Below are positions 10,738 through 19,698 of a stretch of 64,000 nt of DNA, one piece after another. Numbering within the stretch: position 1 is the first letter of the stretch; the number at the start of each line of letters is the position of its first letter. Below the pieces are notes generated by a model. That model was not told where the DNA came from, did no database searches, and saw only the letters and a list, made by a program, of their open reading frames with translations. A program made the position numbers and the translations under genes. This stretch comes from Planctomycetota bacterium. GTDB taxonomy: Bacteria; Planctomycetota; B15-G4. Location of the stretch: positions 1 through 64,000 of the forward strand of contig JAJDEQ010000135.1 of NCBI GenBank assembly GCA_029259695.1, written 5' to 3'.

Positions 10738-12150
10738 GTGACGCGCAACTGGTTCGGTACCGACGGCATCCGCGGTCCGGCGGGCATCGGCCCGCTGGCG
10801 CCTGATTTCCTGCGCCTGCTGGGCCGGGCCCTGGGGGCCATGGAGGGGGCGGGCACGCTCGTGCTCCTGGCTCGGGACACCCGTGCCTCGGGCACCGGCA
10901 TCAGCGCCGATCTGGCCCACGGTCTGCACGCGGCGGGGACGCGCGTCGTCGATCTCGGCGTGGTGCCCACGGCGGGGCTGCCGATGGCCATGCGCGACCG
11001 CGATGCGGCGCTCGGCGTGGTGGTGTCCGCGTCCCACAACCCCTGGCGGGACAACGGCGTCAAGGTCTTCGGTGCCGGAGGGCTCAAGCTCTCCGACGAG
11101 CGCGAGCACGCGGTCGAGCGCGAACTCGTGCGGCTGGGTGCCGATCGACTCGAGGGCGCACCGGCGTCCGCCCCGACGGACGTCGCGGCGGCCCCCGAAC
11201 TCGTCACCGAGGACGGTGCGACCGGTTACGTCCAGGCGATCCGCGCGATGTTCGCCGGCATCGACCTGTCGGGTCTGCGCCTGGCGGTGGACTGCGCTCA
11301 CGGCTCGGCTTCCGACACGGCACCCGCCGTGCTGTCCGAGCTGGGCGCCGACGTGTACGCCGTGTGTGCCGCACCGGACGGCCGCAACATCAACGAGGGC
11401 TGCGGTTCGACGCACCTCGACAACGTGGCGCGGGTCGTCACCGGGTCGCCGGCCGGCGCCGCCCCCTTCGACCTCGGCCTGGCGTTCGACGGCGACGCCG
11501 ATCGCGTGCTGATGGTGGACGGCGCCGGTCGCTCGTGCACGGGCGACCACATGCTGGGCTTCCTCGGTGGTTGGATGGCCGACCGTGGCGCCCTGCCCGG
11601 GCGGGCGGTGGTGGCCACGGTGATGAGCAACCTGGGCCTGGAGCGGATGCTCACCGCCCAGGGCATCCGGCTGCACCGCACGCCCGTGGGCGATCGCTAC
11701 GTGCTGGCCGCCATGCAGGACCAGGGGCTCGGCCTGGGAGGCGAAGACTCCGGACACCTGGTGTTCGCCGAGGGCGGCGCCTACATCGGCGACGGATTGT
11801 TCACCGCCCTGCGGGTGCTCGCCGGGCTGGTGGACACCGGTCGGGACCTGGCCTCGGTCGTCGACGCCGTCCCCAACGTGCCCCAGGTGTTGCTCAACGT
11901 GCCGGTGACGGCGCGACCGCCGGTGGAGTCCCTGTCCGCTTTGACCCACGAGGTCGAGGCGGCCGAGACCGAGCACGGGGACGCGATTCGCATCGTGCTG
12001 CGTTACTCCGGCACCGAGAACCTGGCGCGGGTGATGGTCGAGGGGCTCGACGCGGCGGTCGTGGACGAGTTGTCCCAGCGCCTGGCCCGGATCTGGCGCG
12101 AACAGATCGATGCGGTGGGAGCGAACTCCGGCGATCAGTCCGGAGGATGA
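10738..12150 (+). CDS. glmM: Phosphoglucosamine mutase
   Basis: GlmM, 470 residues, converts glucosamine-6-phosphate to glucosamine-1-phosphate for UDP-GlcNAc. It has the N-terminal WFGTDGIRG motif, the phosphoserine loop VSASHNP with Ser99, the metal loop FDGDADRVLMVDG, the sugar-binding loop GGEDSGH and the C-terminal phosphate loop RYSGTENLARVMVEG. The GTG at 10738 sits just before NWFGTDGIRG with a GAGGACG ribosome-binding-like sequence upstream. Longer in-frame sequence would run into the palindromic element and is rejected. The TGA overlaps the tsaB ATG. Its position after the cyclase fusion mirrors the conserved cdaA-cdaR-glmM arrangement, where c-di-AMP proteins can modulate GlmM. Confidence 0.95.
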   Translation: MTRNWFGTDGIRGPAGIGPLAPDFLRLLGRALGAMEGAGTLVLLARDTRASGTGISADLAHGLHAAGTRVVDLGVVPTAGLPMAMRDRDAALGVVVSASHNPWRDNGVKVFGAGGLKLSDEREHAVERELVRLGADRLEGAPASAPTDVAAAPELVTEDGATGYVQAIRAMFAGIDLSGLRLAVDCAHGSASDTAPAVLSELGADVYAVCAAPDGRNINEGCGSTHLDNVARVVTGSPAGAAPFDLGLAFDGDADRVLMVDGAGRSCTGDHMLGFLGGWMADRGALPGRAVVATVMSNLGLERMLTAQGIRLHRTPVGDRYVLAAMQDQGLGLGGEDSGHLVFAEGGAYIGDGLFTALRVLAGLVDTGRDLASVVDAVPNVPQVLLNVPVTARPPVESLSALTHEVEAAETEHGDAIRIVLRYSGTENLARVMVEGLDAAVVDELSQRLARIWREQIDAVGANSGDQSGG

Positions 12151-12842
12151 GCGCGCGGGCCCCCGGTTCCCCGATCCCCGGAGGGCAGGCGGCAGCCGTT
12201 TCGGCCCCGGTGCTGGGGCTGGACGCGTCCACGCTGCGACCCAGTGCGGCGTTGGTGGCCGCCGATGGCGAACGGCTCGAGTCCTGGTGTGCCGCGGAGG
12301 GCACACGCGGCACCGCCGCCCTGGCTGCGGCTGTCGGCGAGCTCCTGGCCGCCCGCGGCCTCTCGGTGACCGATCTGGCGGGGGTCGCCGTGGGCACCGG
12401 GCCGGGCAGCTACACCGGGCTGCGCTCGGCCATCGCCCTGGCACGGGCGCTGGTGCTGCCCTCCGGCGCCCGCCTGGCGGCCGTGCCCTCGGTGGCGGCC
12501 GCGGCCTGGGGCCAGCTACGGGAGCACGCGGAGCTGGACGAAGTGACCGTGGTCCTCGACGCCCGGCGCGGCGAGCTCTACCGCGCCGACTACCGCCGCT
12601 CGCCCGACCAGCTCGTGAGCACCGTGCTCGCGCCGTGCCTGGTCCGCGCCGACGACGCCCTGCCGCCGCTGACGCCCGCGCGACTCGTCGTTCGCGAACC
12701 GCTTCCCGACGCGTACGATGTGGCCGTCCTGGGGAGGGCACGTCTCGTCGCGGGTGGTGACGACCCCGCGGCGGTGCTTCCGCTCTACCTCAAGCGTTCC
12801 CACGCCGAGATCGCTCTCGAGGAGCGGAAGAACCCGTCTTGA
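12147..12842 (+). CDS. tsaB: tRNA threonylcarbamoyladenosine modification protein TsaB
   Basis: TsaB (YeaZ), 231 residues, an ASKHA-fold partner of TsaD in making t6A37 on ANN-decoding tRNAs. Diagnostic segments are VLGLDASTLRPSAAL near residue 25 and VGTGPGSYTGLRSAIALAR around residue 85. The C-terminus ends with the usual LYLKRSHAEIA. An ATG with GGAGG immediately upstream (12142-12146) overlaps the glmM stop. The TGA overlaps the alr TTG. Placement between two peptidoglycan-precursor genes is likely operon economy, not a shared pathway. Confidence 0.9.
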   Translation: MSARAPGSPIPGGQAAAVSAPVLGLDASTLRPSAALVAADGERLESWCAAEGTRGTAALAAAVGELLAARGLSVTDLAGVAVGTGPGSYTGLRSAIALARALVLPSGARLAAVPSVAAAAWGQLREHAELDEVTVVLDARRGELYRADYRRSPDQLVSTVLAPCLVRADDALPPLTPARLVVREPLPDAYDVAVLGRARLVAGGDDPAAVLPLYLKRSHAEIALEERKNPS

Positions 12843-14071
12843 ACGACCCCGCACCCTCCGCGTCGTCCGCCCTGCCGTCCACCCGCGGTCATCGCGTGTG
12901 GGCCGAGGTCGACCTGGGCGCCCTGCGCCACAACGCCGGCGTCGTGCGTCGCCGCCTGGGCGACGACACGAGCATCCTGGCCGTGGTCAAGGCCGACGCC
13001 TACGGGCACGGTGCGGTCCCCGTCGCCCGCGCCCTGGCGGACGTCCCCGGGATCTGGGGCTTCGGGGTGGGCGATTCCCAGGAGGCCCTGGAACTTCGCG
13101 TGGCCGGGATCGAGGCGCCGATCCTGATCCTGGGCACGATCATCCCCGAGGAGGTGCCGCAGGTCGTCAGTCACGACGTGCGGGTATGCATCCACTCGAT
13201 GGACCGGATCGAGAGCCTGGAGACTGAGGCGGAGCGTCAGGGACGCGTGCTCAAGGTGCACCTGATGGTCGACACAGGCATGGGGCGCCTGGGCGCCCTG
13301 CCCCCCCGGGCCACGGATCTGGCGCGCCGCCTGGCCGGCTCGCGATCGCTCCAGCTCGAAGGCGTGGCGACCCACGTCTCCGCCTCGCGCAGCGCCCATC
13401 CGTTCACCGATGTCCAGAGTCGTCGCCTGCAGGCCATGCTCGACGAACTCGCGGCCGACGGCGTGTCCCCGCCGCTGGTGCACTTCGCCAACACGGCGGC
13501 GATCCTCGGCAACGTGGGCACGCAACTGCCGCTGGCCCGCCCCGGCATCGCGCTCTACGGCATCGTCGCTCCGGAGACCAGCGAACTCGGCCAGCAGCTG
13601 CGTCCGGTGATGAGCCTGCGGACGCAGATCGTGTACATGAAGGACGTCCCGGCGGGAACACCGATCGGCTACAACGGCACCTATGTCACCAGTCGTCGCA
13701 CGCGCATCGCGACGTTGCCGATCGGCTACAACGACGGCCTCGCCTACCGCTTGAGCAATCGCGGTTGTGCCATCGTGCGCGGCTCGCTCGCGCCGATCGT
13801 CGGTTCGATCTCCATGGACTACACCATGATCGACGTGGGCCCCATCCCCGGCGTGGAGGTAGGAGAGACCGCGACGCTCATCGGGCGAGACGGGGAGGCG
13901 TCCATCGCGATCGACGAACTCGCGAGCCTGGTCGGCACGATCCCTTACGAGATCGCCTGCTCGGTCGGGAAGCGCGTCCGTCGGATCTACCTGCGCCCCG
14001 AGCGCGGACATGATGAGGACGGTCGCGAAGCGGCGGACCGCGAGCAAGCTGTCGATGGGACGGCGCCGTGA
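12839..14071 (+). CDS. alr: Alanine racemase
   Basis: PLP-dependent alanine racemase, 410 residues, makes D-alanine for peptidoglycan. Lys51 in VVKADAYGHG is the PLP lysine and Tyr278 in GYNGTY is the expected catalytic tyrosine. TLPIGYNDGLAYRLSNRG and SISMDYTMIDVG are also family signatures. The start is taken as TTG at 12839, preceded by GGAGCGGAAG and overlapping the tsaB TGA. A GTG further in (HRVWAEVDLG) would give a shorter but still complete fold, so the exact start is uncertain. The stop overlaps the GTG of the next gene. Confidence 0.93.
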   Translation: MNDPAPSASSALPSTRGHRVWAEVDLGALRHNAGVVRRRLGDDTSILAVVKADAYGHGAVPVARALADVPGIWGFGVGDSQEALELRVAGIEAPILILGTIIPEEVPQVVSHDVRVCIHSMDRIESLETEAERQGRVLKVHLMVDTGMGRLGALPPRATDLARRLAGSRSLQLEGVATHVSASRSAHPFTDVQSRRLQAMLDELAADGVSPPLVHFANTAAILGNVGTQLPLARPGIALYGIVAPETSELGQQLRPVMSLRTQIVYMKDVPAGTPIGYNGTYVTSRRTRIATLPIGYNDGLAYRLSNRGCAIVRGSLAPIVGSISMDYTMIDVGPIPGVEVGETATLIGRDGEASIAIDELASLVGTIPYEIACSVGKRVRRIYLRPERGHDEDGREAADREQAVDGTAP

Positions 14072-15162
14072 GCACCGCGGGCGGCGACCTGTACGCCGTG
14101 ATCATGGCCGGCGGTTCGGGCACGCGCTTCTGGCCGGCGAGCCGCGTGCGCCGACCCAAGCAACTGCTGCCGATCGGCATCGACGAGCCGTTGATCGTGC
14201 GGACGAGTACGCGATTGGCGGACATGATTCCTCCCGAGCGGCAGTTCGTGATCACCAGTGCCCGGTATGTCGGCGCGGTGCGCGAGCTGTTACCGGACGT
14301 GCCACCGATGCAGGTCGTCGGTGAGCCGGTGGGGCGCGACACGGCACCTTGCATCGGGCTCGCCGGCCGGCTGGTGGGCACGCTGGACCCGGATGCCACG
14401 GTGGTCGCCATGCCGTCCGACCACGTGATCGGAGCCGAGGAGCTCTTCCGCGAGCACATCGGCGTGGCGCGCGAGGCCCTGGCCGCACGGCCCGACGCGA
14501 TCCTGGTCTTCGGCATCGAGCCGGATCGCCCGGCCACCGGCTACGGCTATCTGCGCCAGGGCGCGGTGCTGGGCGAGTTCGGCGGGCGTCGCGTCTACCG
14601 GCTCGACGCTTTCGTCGAGAAACCGGACGAGTCCCGGGCGCGGGAGATGCTCGCCGCCGGTGGCCACTTCTGGAATGCGGGGCTGTTCGCCTTCCGGCCG
14701 CGAGCCCTGGCCGCCGCCTACGCAGCGCACCTGCCGGCCATGGGCCCGCGTCTCGATCGCATCGCCCGCGCCTGGCGCGGCGACGAGTTCGAGCAGATCC
14801 TCACCGCGGAGTTCCCCTCCATGCAGTCGATCTCGATCGACTACGGAGTGATGGAGAAGGCGGACCAGGCACTGCTGCTGCCGCTCCCGATCCGCTGGGA
14901 CGACGTGGGCAGCTGGGCGGCCCTGGAGCGGCTGGCCGGCGCCGGCGACGACGGCAACGTGACCGAGGGCGACACACTCGTGCTCTCGGGGACGGGCAAC
15001 ATCGTGTCGGCGCGCGATGGCCTGGTGGCCGTCAAGGGCGTGGACGACCTGATCGTCGTGCACACGCCTGACGCCACGCTCGTCTGCCGGCGCGACGATG
15101 CCGAGGGGGTGAAGCAGATCGTCGAGGCGCTGCGCGAACGCGGTCTGGAGCGCTACCTGTAG
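14068..15162 (+). CDS. manC: Mannose-1-phosphate guanylyltransferase
   Basis: A nucleotidyltransferase of 364 residues making GDP-mannose from mannose-1-phosphate and GTP. It shows the N-terminal IMAGGSGTRFWPASR and PKQLLPI signatures, the GRDTAPCIGLAG and AMPSDHVI segments, FVEKPD, FWNAGLFAF and the IDYGVMEKA segment. It ends near residue 364 without the C-terminal phosphomannose isomerase domain of bifunctional ManC, so it is the short form. The GTG overlaps the alr stop. It is last in the envelope-precursor operon, and a converging gene follows after 73 bases. GDP-mannose could feed surface polysaccharide or lipid glycosylation. Confidence 0.9.
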   Translation: MSTAGGDLYAVIMAGGSGTRFWPASRVRRPKQLLPIGIDEPLIVRTSTRLADMIPPERQFVITSARYVGAVRELLPDVPPMQVVGEPVGRDTAPCIGLAGRLVGTLDPDATVVAMPSDHVIGAEELFREHIGVAREALAARPDAILVFGIEPDRPATGYGYLRQGAVLGEFGGRRVYRLDAFVEKPDESRAREMLAAGGHFWNAGLFAFRPRALAAAYAAHLPAMGPRLDRIARAWRGDEFEQILTAEFPSMQSISIDYGVMEKADQALLLPLPIRWDDVGSWAALERLAGAGDDGNVTEGDTLVLSGTGNIVSARDGLVAVKGVDDLIVVHTPDATLVCRRDDAEGVKQIVEALRERGLERYL

Positions 15163-15235
15163 GCATCGCTCCTTCGCCGGGGCGTCGGAGCGCGGACGCG
15201 GCCCGGCCGGGAGTCCGAGCGTGGACCCGCGCTGC

Positions 15236-16495
15236 TCAGGCAGCGGTGTCGAAGATCTCGATCGTCACGCGGTCGACGCGCCGATCCTCGACACGATCGA
15301 CACGCAGCTGCACGTTGTCGTGGCGCAGGACTTCGTCCTGGGCCGGCAGGCGTCCCAGGGTCGAGAAGATGAAGCCGCCCAGGGTGCTCCAGTCGTCGCT
15401 CTCGGGCAGCGAGATGCCGAGCGCTTCGTTGAGCTCGTCGACGTGGATCGTGCCCGGCGCCACGGCGTGGTGGCTGTCGAGGATCTTCAGCTCCTCGTCG
15501 TCTTCTTCGGTGTCGAACTCGTCGTCGATCTCGCCCACGATCTCCTCGAGGACGTCCTCGATGGTGATGATCCCGGCGGTCCCGCCGTACTCGTCGAGCA
15601 CGACGGCGATGTGCGCGCGTTGCTTGCGGAACTCGGCCAGTAGCTCGGCGCAGTACTTGCTCTCGGGCACGAAGTAGGGCGGACGCTTGCAGGTCTCGAC
15701 CGACTCGTGCTCCTCGTGTTGCAGCAGGTCCTTCACGTGCAACACGCCGACCACGCGATCCACGTCGCCGTCCACCAGCGGGTAGCGTGAACGACCCGTC
15801 TCGCAGGCGATGCGGGTCGCTTCGCCGATCGATGCGCCGACGTCGATCACGTCGACGTCGGTGCGTGGCGTCATGTGCTTGTGCACCTCGGTGTCGCTCA
15901 GCTCGAGCACGCTCTCGATCATGTCGGCTTGGTCACCCTTGATGTGACCCTCGCGCTCGCCCTCCTCGACGGTGGACAGGATTTCGTCGGCGTAGAGCTC
16001 CTTCTCGGCCTCGTCGGTGTGGCCGGTGATGCGGCGCAACAAGCGTCGCAGCAACTGCACCGGCGGTCCCAGGACGATCGCGATCACGACCACCACGGGC
16101 ATCGTCACGCGGACCAGCCGGGCCAGGCTCGCGTGGCGCAGCTCGTCGGGGAGCACCCGACAGAAGAGCGCAATCCACACGAAGACCGCGATGCCGGCGG
16201 TGGTCACCGCGTGTCCCAGGTGGGCCGTGGGGAACAGCGAGGGCAGGAAGTCGTTCAGGACCACGACCGAGGTCATGGCCAGGGCGACCTGGCAGGCGAC
16301 GCGCAGGACGAGCAGGGAACTCTCGACGTCGTCCCCGCGCTCGAGCATGCGTTCGATGCGCTCGCGGGAGTCCGGGCCGGTGCCGGACTCGGCCAGACGC
16401 GCGCGGGACAGCGTCTGCCAACCGTGCTCCACGCTCGCCAGGATCACGGACAGGGCCGCGAGTCCGATGAGACCCAGGAACGGGCCGTTGGCCAC
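15236..16495 (-). CDS. CNNM/CorC-type membrane protein with CBS pair
   Basis: A 419-residue protein of the HlyC/CorC (CNNM) family. It has an N-terminal DUF21-like membrane domain with about four hydrophobic helices (residues 5-160), then a Bateman module of two CBS domains (from MTPRTDVDVIDVGAS to IVGEIDDEFD, including VLDEYGGTAGIITIEDVLEE), then the transporter-associated CorC_HlyC domain near the C-terminus. The family takes part in magnesium or cobalt efflux or its control. Older 'hemolysin' labels are unreliable. It is a single gene, convergent with manC and divergent from hutI, with its own promoter upstream. Confidence 0.88.
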   Translation of the reverse strand: MANGPFLGLIGLAALSVILASVEHGWQTLSRARLAESGTGPDSRERIERMLERGDDVESSLLVLRVACQVALAMTSVVVLNDFLPSLFPTAHLGHAVTTAGIAVFVWIALFCRVLPDELRHASLARLVRVTMPVVVVIAIVLGPPVQLLRRLLRRITGHTDEAEKELYADEILSTVEEGEREGHIKGDQADMIESVLELSDTEVHKHMTPRTDVDVIDVGASIGEATRIACETGRSRYPLVDGDVDRVVGVLHVKDLLQHEEHESVETCKRPPYFVPESKYCAELLAEFRKQRAHIAVVLDEYGGTAGIITIEDVLEEIVGEIDDEFDTEEDDEELKILDSHHAVAPGTIHVDELNEALGISLPESDDWSTLGGFIFSTLGRLPAQDEVLRHDNVQLRVDRVEDRRVDRVTIEIFDTAA

Positions 16496-16624
16496 GGCGA
16501 GAAACGTGACGCCGAGGGGTGTGCAGAGGAACGGAGGCGGAGGTTCCAGGGCCGGAGTGAGTCCGCGGCGTAGCGTCGACCCGCCGCTGGTGGCGCCCCT
16601 GGGTCCATCCCGGAGTGCACGAGG

Positions 16625-16653
16625 AGTATACGCCCAGGCGGTGAGCGTGGCGA
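16625..16653 (-). promoter_or_regulatory. Promoter of the CNNM gene
   Basis: Read on the minus strand: TCGCCA (16653-16648), a 17-base spacer, then TATACT (16630-16625). Four of six -35 bases and five of six -10 bases match the sigma-70 consensus. This predicts a leader of about 120 bases. Confidence 0.5.
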
Positions 16654-16764
16654 AGCCCCGAACCGGGGGGCGCCCGGAGCCGCCTCCTGTGTCCGTGTCG
16701 CCGCGGTCACGCGCCCCGGGAGCGTGGGTTGGTGACGACTCCGGTCGTTGCGCTGGAGGGGCCG

Positions 16765-18096
16765 ATGGGCACGATGCCTCCTGGATCCGGGCATGCGGAG
16801 GACTGGTGCGTGAAGGAGCAGGTCGACCTCATCGTCAACGACGCAGCCGAGGTGGTCACGGTCGCGCCCGATCGGGACAGCCCCCTCGACGGGCGTCCGC
16901 TGACCGGGCCCGAGATGGACGACCCGGCCGTGCTGCCCGGCGGTGCGCTGGCCATGCGGGCGGGCCAGATCGTCGCCGTGGACACGAGCGAGCGGATCGC
17001 GGCGCGCTTCGAGGCGCCGGCGGTCTGCTCGGCCCGTGGCGGCACGGTCATCCCCGGGCTGTGCGATCCTCACACGCACCCGGTCTTCGACGCCACGCGC
17101 GAGGGCGAGTTCGACATGCGCGCCCGCGGCGGCACGTATCTCGAGATCACGCGGGCGGGAGGCGGCATCTTCTCGTCCGTGCGCTCGTTGCGCGAGGCGC
17201 CCGTGGAACGCCTGCGCACGCGGTTGGTCGAACGCTGCGACCGCTTCCTGGCCTGTGGCACGACGAGCATCGAGGCCAAGAGCGGCTACGGTCTCGACCT
17301 CGCGACGGAGCTGCTCGCGCTGGAGTTGCTGGCCGAGGTCGGCGCGGCGCACGCGCTCGACATCGACCCCACCTGCCTCGCGGCGCACCAGATCGCGCCT
17401 GAGTACAAGCACGACCGCGCCGGCTACGTCCGGCTCGTGGCCGAGCAGATCCTGCCCGAGGTGGCGCGCCGGGGGCTGGCGCGGTCGGCCGACGTGTTCT
17501 GCGACGAGGGTGCCTACACCGTCGACGAGGCCCGCACGGTGCTGGCCGCCGCGCGGGACCTGGGCCTGGCGCTCCGGGTGCACGCCGACGAACTCGCGCC
17601 GGTCGGTGCGGCGGAGCTGGCCGCCTCGATGGGTGCCCAGACCGCGGACCACCTGGTGAAGATCACTCCCGCCGGCATCGAGGCCATGGGCCGCGCCGGC
17701 ACCGCCCCGGTGCTGCTGCCGGCGACCTGTTTCTCGCTGCGTCTGCGTGAGTACGCCCCGGCGCGGGACATGATCGATGCGGGTCTCGCCGTCACGCTGG
17801 CCACCGACTACAACCCGGGCACGTCCTACTGCCCGTCCATGATCACCGTCGTGTCGCTGGCCTGCGGTCTGCTGGGCATGACCGTGGCCGAGGCCCTGAC
17901 GGCTTCCACGCGCAATGCCGCGGCCACCCTGGGCCTGCCGGGTGTGCGAGGCCAGCTCAAGGCCGGAGCCGTCGCCGACCTGGTGATCCTGGATGTATCC
18001 AACCACCTGTTCCTCGGCTACCAGGTGGGATGGAACCCGGTGGCGGCTGTGATCAAGGGCGGGCGAGTGGCTTGGATGCGCCACGGATTCGGCTGA
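16765..18096 (+). CDS. hutI: Imidazolonepropionase
   Basis: HutI, 443 residues, hydrolyses 4-imidazolone-5-propionate to N-formimino-L-glutamate in histidine degradation. The amidohydrolase metal motif DPHTHPVF is present, followed by REGEFDMRARGGTYLEI, AGGGIFSSVR, the EAKSGYGLD active-site segment, VHADEL, ADHLVK and the DYNPGTS loop. ATG at 16765 is chosen because GGAGGGG lies a few bases before it; TTG and GTG codons 33-36 bases upstream are alternatives. No hutH or hutU is nearby, so the pathway is not clustered here. Confidence 0.93.
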   Translation: MGTMPPGSGHAEDWCVKEQVDLIVNDAAEVVTVAPDRDSPLDGRPLTGPEMDDPAVLPGGALAMRAGQIVAVDTSERIAARFEAPAVCSARGGTVIPGLCDPHTHPVFDATREGEFDMRARGGTYLEITRAGGGIFSSVRSLREAPVERLRTRLVERCDRFLACGTTSIEAKSGYGLDLATELLALELLAEVGAAHALDIDPTCLAAHQIAPEYKHDRAGYVRLVAEQILPEVARRGLARSADVFCDEGAYTVDEARTVLAAARDLGLALRVHADELAPVGAAELAASMGAQTADHLVKITPAGIEAMGRAGTAPVLLPATCFSLRLREYAPARDMIDAGLAVTLATDYNPGTSYCPSMITVVSLACGLLGMTVAEALTASTRNAAATLGLPGVRGQLKAGAVADLVILDVSNHLFLGYQVGWNPVAAVIKGGRVAWMRHGFG

Positions 18097-18193
18097 TAGA
18101 GTGCTGCTCGCCGGCGACATCCCAGAGCCGTCCCGCGCGGCGCCGAGCTCGCGCGCCCCACGGCCCCGATCCGACGATCCGGAGATCCTCGCC

Positions 18194-19486
18194 ATGAATC
18201 GCCGCCCGGCAGCAGCCCCCGCGCTTGCCCGTGTGACGTCCGGGTGGTGTGCCCCGTCTCGTTGTACCTGGCGCGTGTTGCTCGTCGCGCTGCTCGCGTT
18301 GCCGGCGGCCGCCCAGTGGCAGGCTCCCGAGCCGCAGCCCGGTGAACCGCTCTGCGGTCGCTGCAAGACCACCGGCCGACTCACGGTGGAAGTCGACTCG
18401 CGCTACAGCGTGATCCACGACCACGGCGAGGGCTGGGAGGTGCTCTACTCGTCCGAGCCGTTGGAGGATGCGGGTCACGGTCTGCCGTGGGAGCCCTGCG
18501 CTCGCTGCAAGACCCCGTCGCTGCGCACGCTGGCCGAGGGCGACTACGCGGCGGCGGTGGCCGAGCGCCAGGCCTGGCTCGCGGAGCGTCGCGAGGTCGA
18601 CCAGGTCGTGAAGGCCGACAAGCCGTTGATCCACGTGGAGACGACGCACTTCGTGATCGCGTGGGGCATCCCCAAGATCAAGACCGAGGACAAGAAGAGC
18701 TACCGCGCCTTCGAAGCGGCCCACCTGTATGCCCGTCGACTCGAGCAGCTCTACCTCGAGTACAAGACGCGCTTCGGCATCCAGGACTCGAACAACATGG
18801 TCAACAAGCACTACCTGTACATGTTCGAGAAGGAGAAACCCTTCCGCCTGGCAGGTCCGCGCTACACGGGGTTGATCGGCACATCGAGCGTGAAGCGCAG
18901 CGGCGGCGTGGACCAGAAGTCGTCCCTCGTGAGCTGGTGGAACAAGTCCGAACATCCCTCCGAGCCGGACCTGTGGCGCCACACGGCGCACAACATGATC
19001 CACCTGTGGACGTCGGTGTACTACGACCTGGCGTGGTTCCAACCGGGCGAGTTCGGGCTCATGCCGCCCTGGCTCAACGACAAGTACGGCTGGCTCGACG
19101 TGGGACTCGCCCACTGGTTCGAGCGGCGGTACGAAGGCCGGACGATCACCTACTGCATCCGCGAGCAGGACACGACCCAGCGTTGGAAGGGCATCGATTG
19201 GGAGCGCAACGTGTACAAGGCGGTGGTGGCCGAGCGCACGCCGTCGTTCTCCAACCTGGTCACCAAGCCCAGTCAGTCGATCACCCCTCGCGAGCACCAG
19301 TTCTGCTGGAGCTACGTGGACTTCCTGCTGGCGCGCGACGAGCAGGGCATGGGCAAGGCGCTCATGCTGGCCAAGACCGAGCACGCCACGCGCGACCTGC
19401 TCAAGCAGAGCTGGGGCCTGACGATGCTCAGCTTCGAGGAGGCCTGGGCGGCCTGGGTGCTCGAGAACTACGCGCCCGGGAAATGA
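18194..19486 (+). CDS. Exported protein with two CxxC motifs and a degenerate gluzincin site
   Basis: A 430-residue secreted protein with a signal peptide at residues 25-41 (hydrophobic core, then LPAAAQ). Two CxxC pairs at Cys54/57 (CGRCKTTG) and Cys102/105 (CARCKTPS) look like a small zinc ribbon. Further on, AHNMIHLW (His266-His270) and WLDVGLAHWFE (300-310) line up with the HExxH and WLNEGLAEYFE segments of MA-clan peptidases. The catalytic Glu is Asn267 and the third metal ligand is Val303. I infer a catalytically dead peptidase-fold domain. Function unknown. It follows hutI by about 100 bases. Confidence 0.75.
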   Translation: MNRRPAAAPALARVTSGWCAPSRCTWRVLLVALLALPAAAQWQAPEPQPGEPLCGRCKTTGRLTVEVDSRYSVIHDHGEGWEVLYSSEPLEDAGHGLPWEPCARCKTPSLRTLAEGDYAAAVAERQAWLAERREVDQVVKADKPLIHVETTHFVIAWGIPKIKTEDKKSYRAFEAAHLYARRLEQLYLEYKTRFGIQDSNNMVNKHYLYMFEKEKPFRLAGPRYTGLIGTSSVKRSGGVDQKSSLVSWWNKSEHPSEPDLWRHTAHNMIHLWTSVYYDLAWFQPGEFGLMPPWLNDKYGWLDVGLAHWFERRYEGRTITYCIREQDTTQRWKGIDWERNVYKAVVAERTPSFSNLVTKPSQSITPREHQFCWSYVDFLLARDEQGMGKALMLAKTEHATRDLLKQSWGLTMLSFEEAWAAWVLENYAPGK

Positions 19487-19532
19487 CCAATCCCGGGACT
19501 GGGGGGCGCTCCTCGGAGATGCCATGGCCGTC

Positions 19533-19563
19533 TTGGTCCGGATCGCCCGTTCGACGTTAAGAT
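19533..19563 (+). promoter_or_regulatory. Promoter of the PD40 protein gene
   Basis: TTGGTC at 19533-19538, a 19-base spacer and TAAGAT at 19558-19563. The leader before the ATG at 19699 would be about 130 bases. Confidence 0.4.
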
Positions 19564-19698
19564 GGCTCTGCGTCGAAGGCACCCGACCCGGTCGGTCGCG
19601 CGCCGGGACGCCGGGCCGGGCACGGGTTCCGGGCGCGTGAACCGACGGGCGCCGGGACTTCCAGGAACGCAGTGACTTCCAGGACCAGAGATCAGCAC

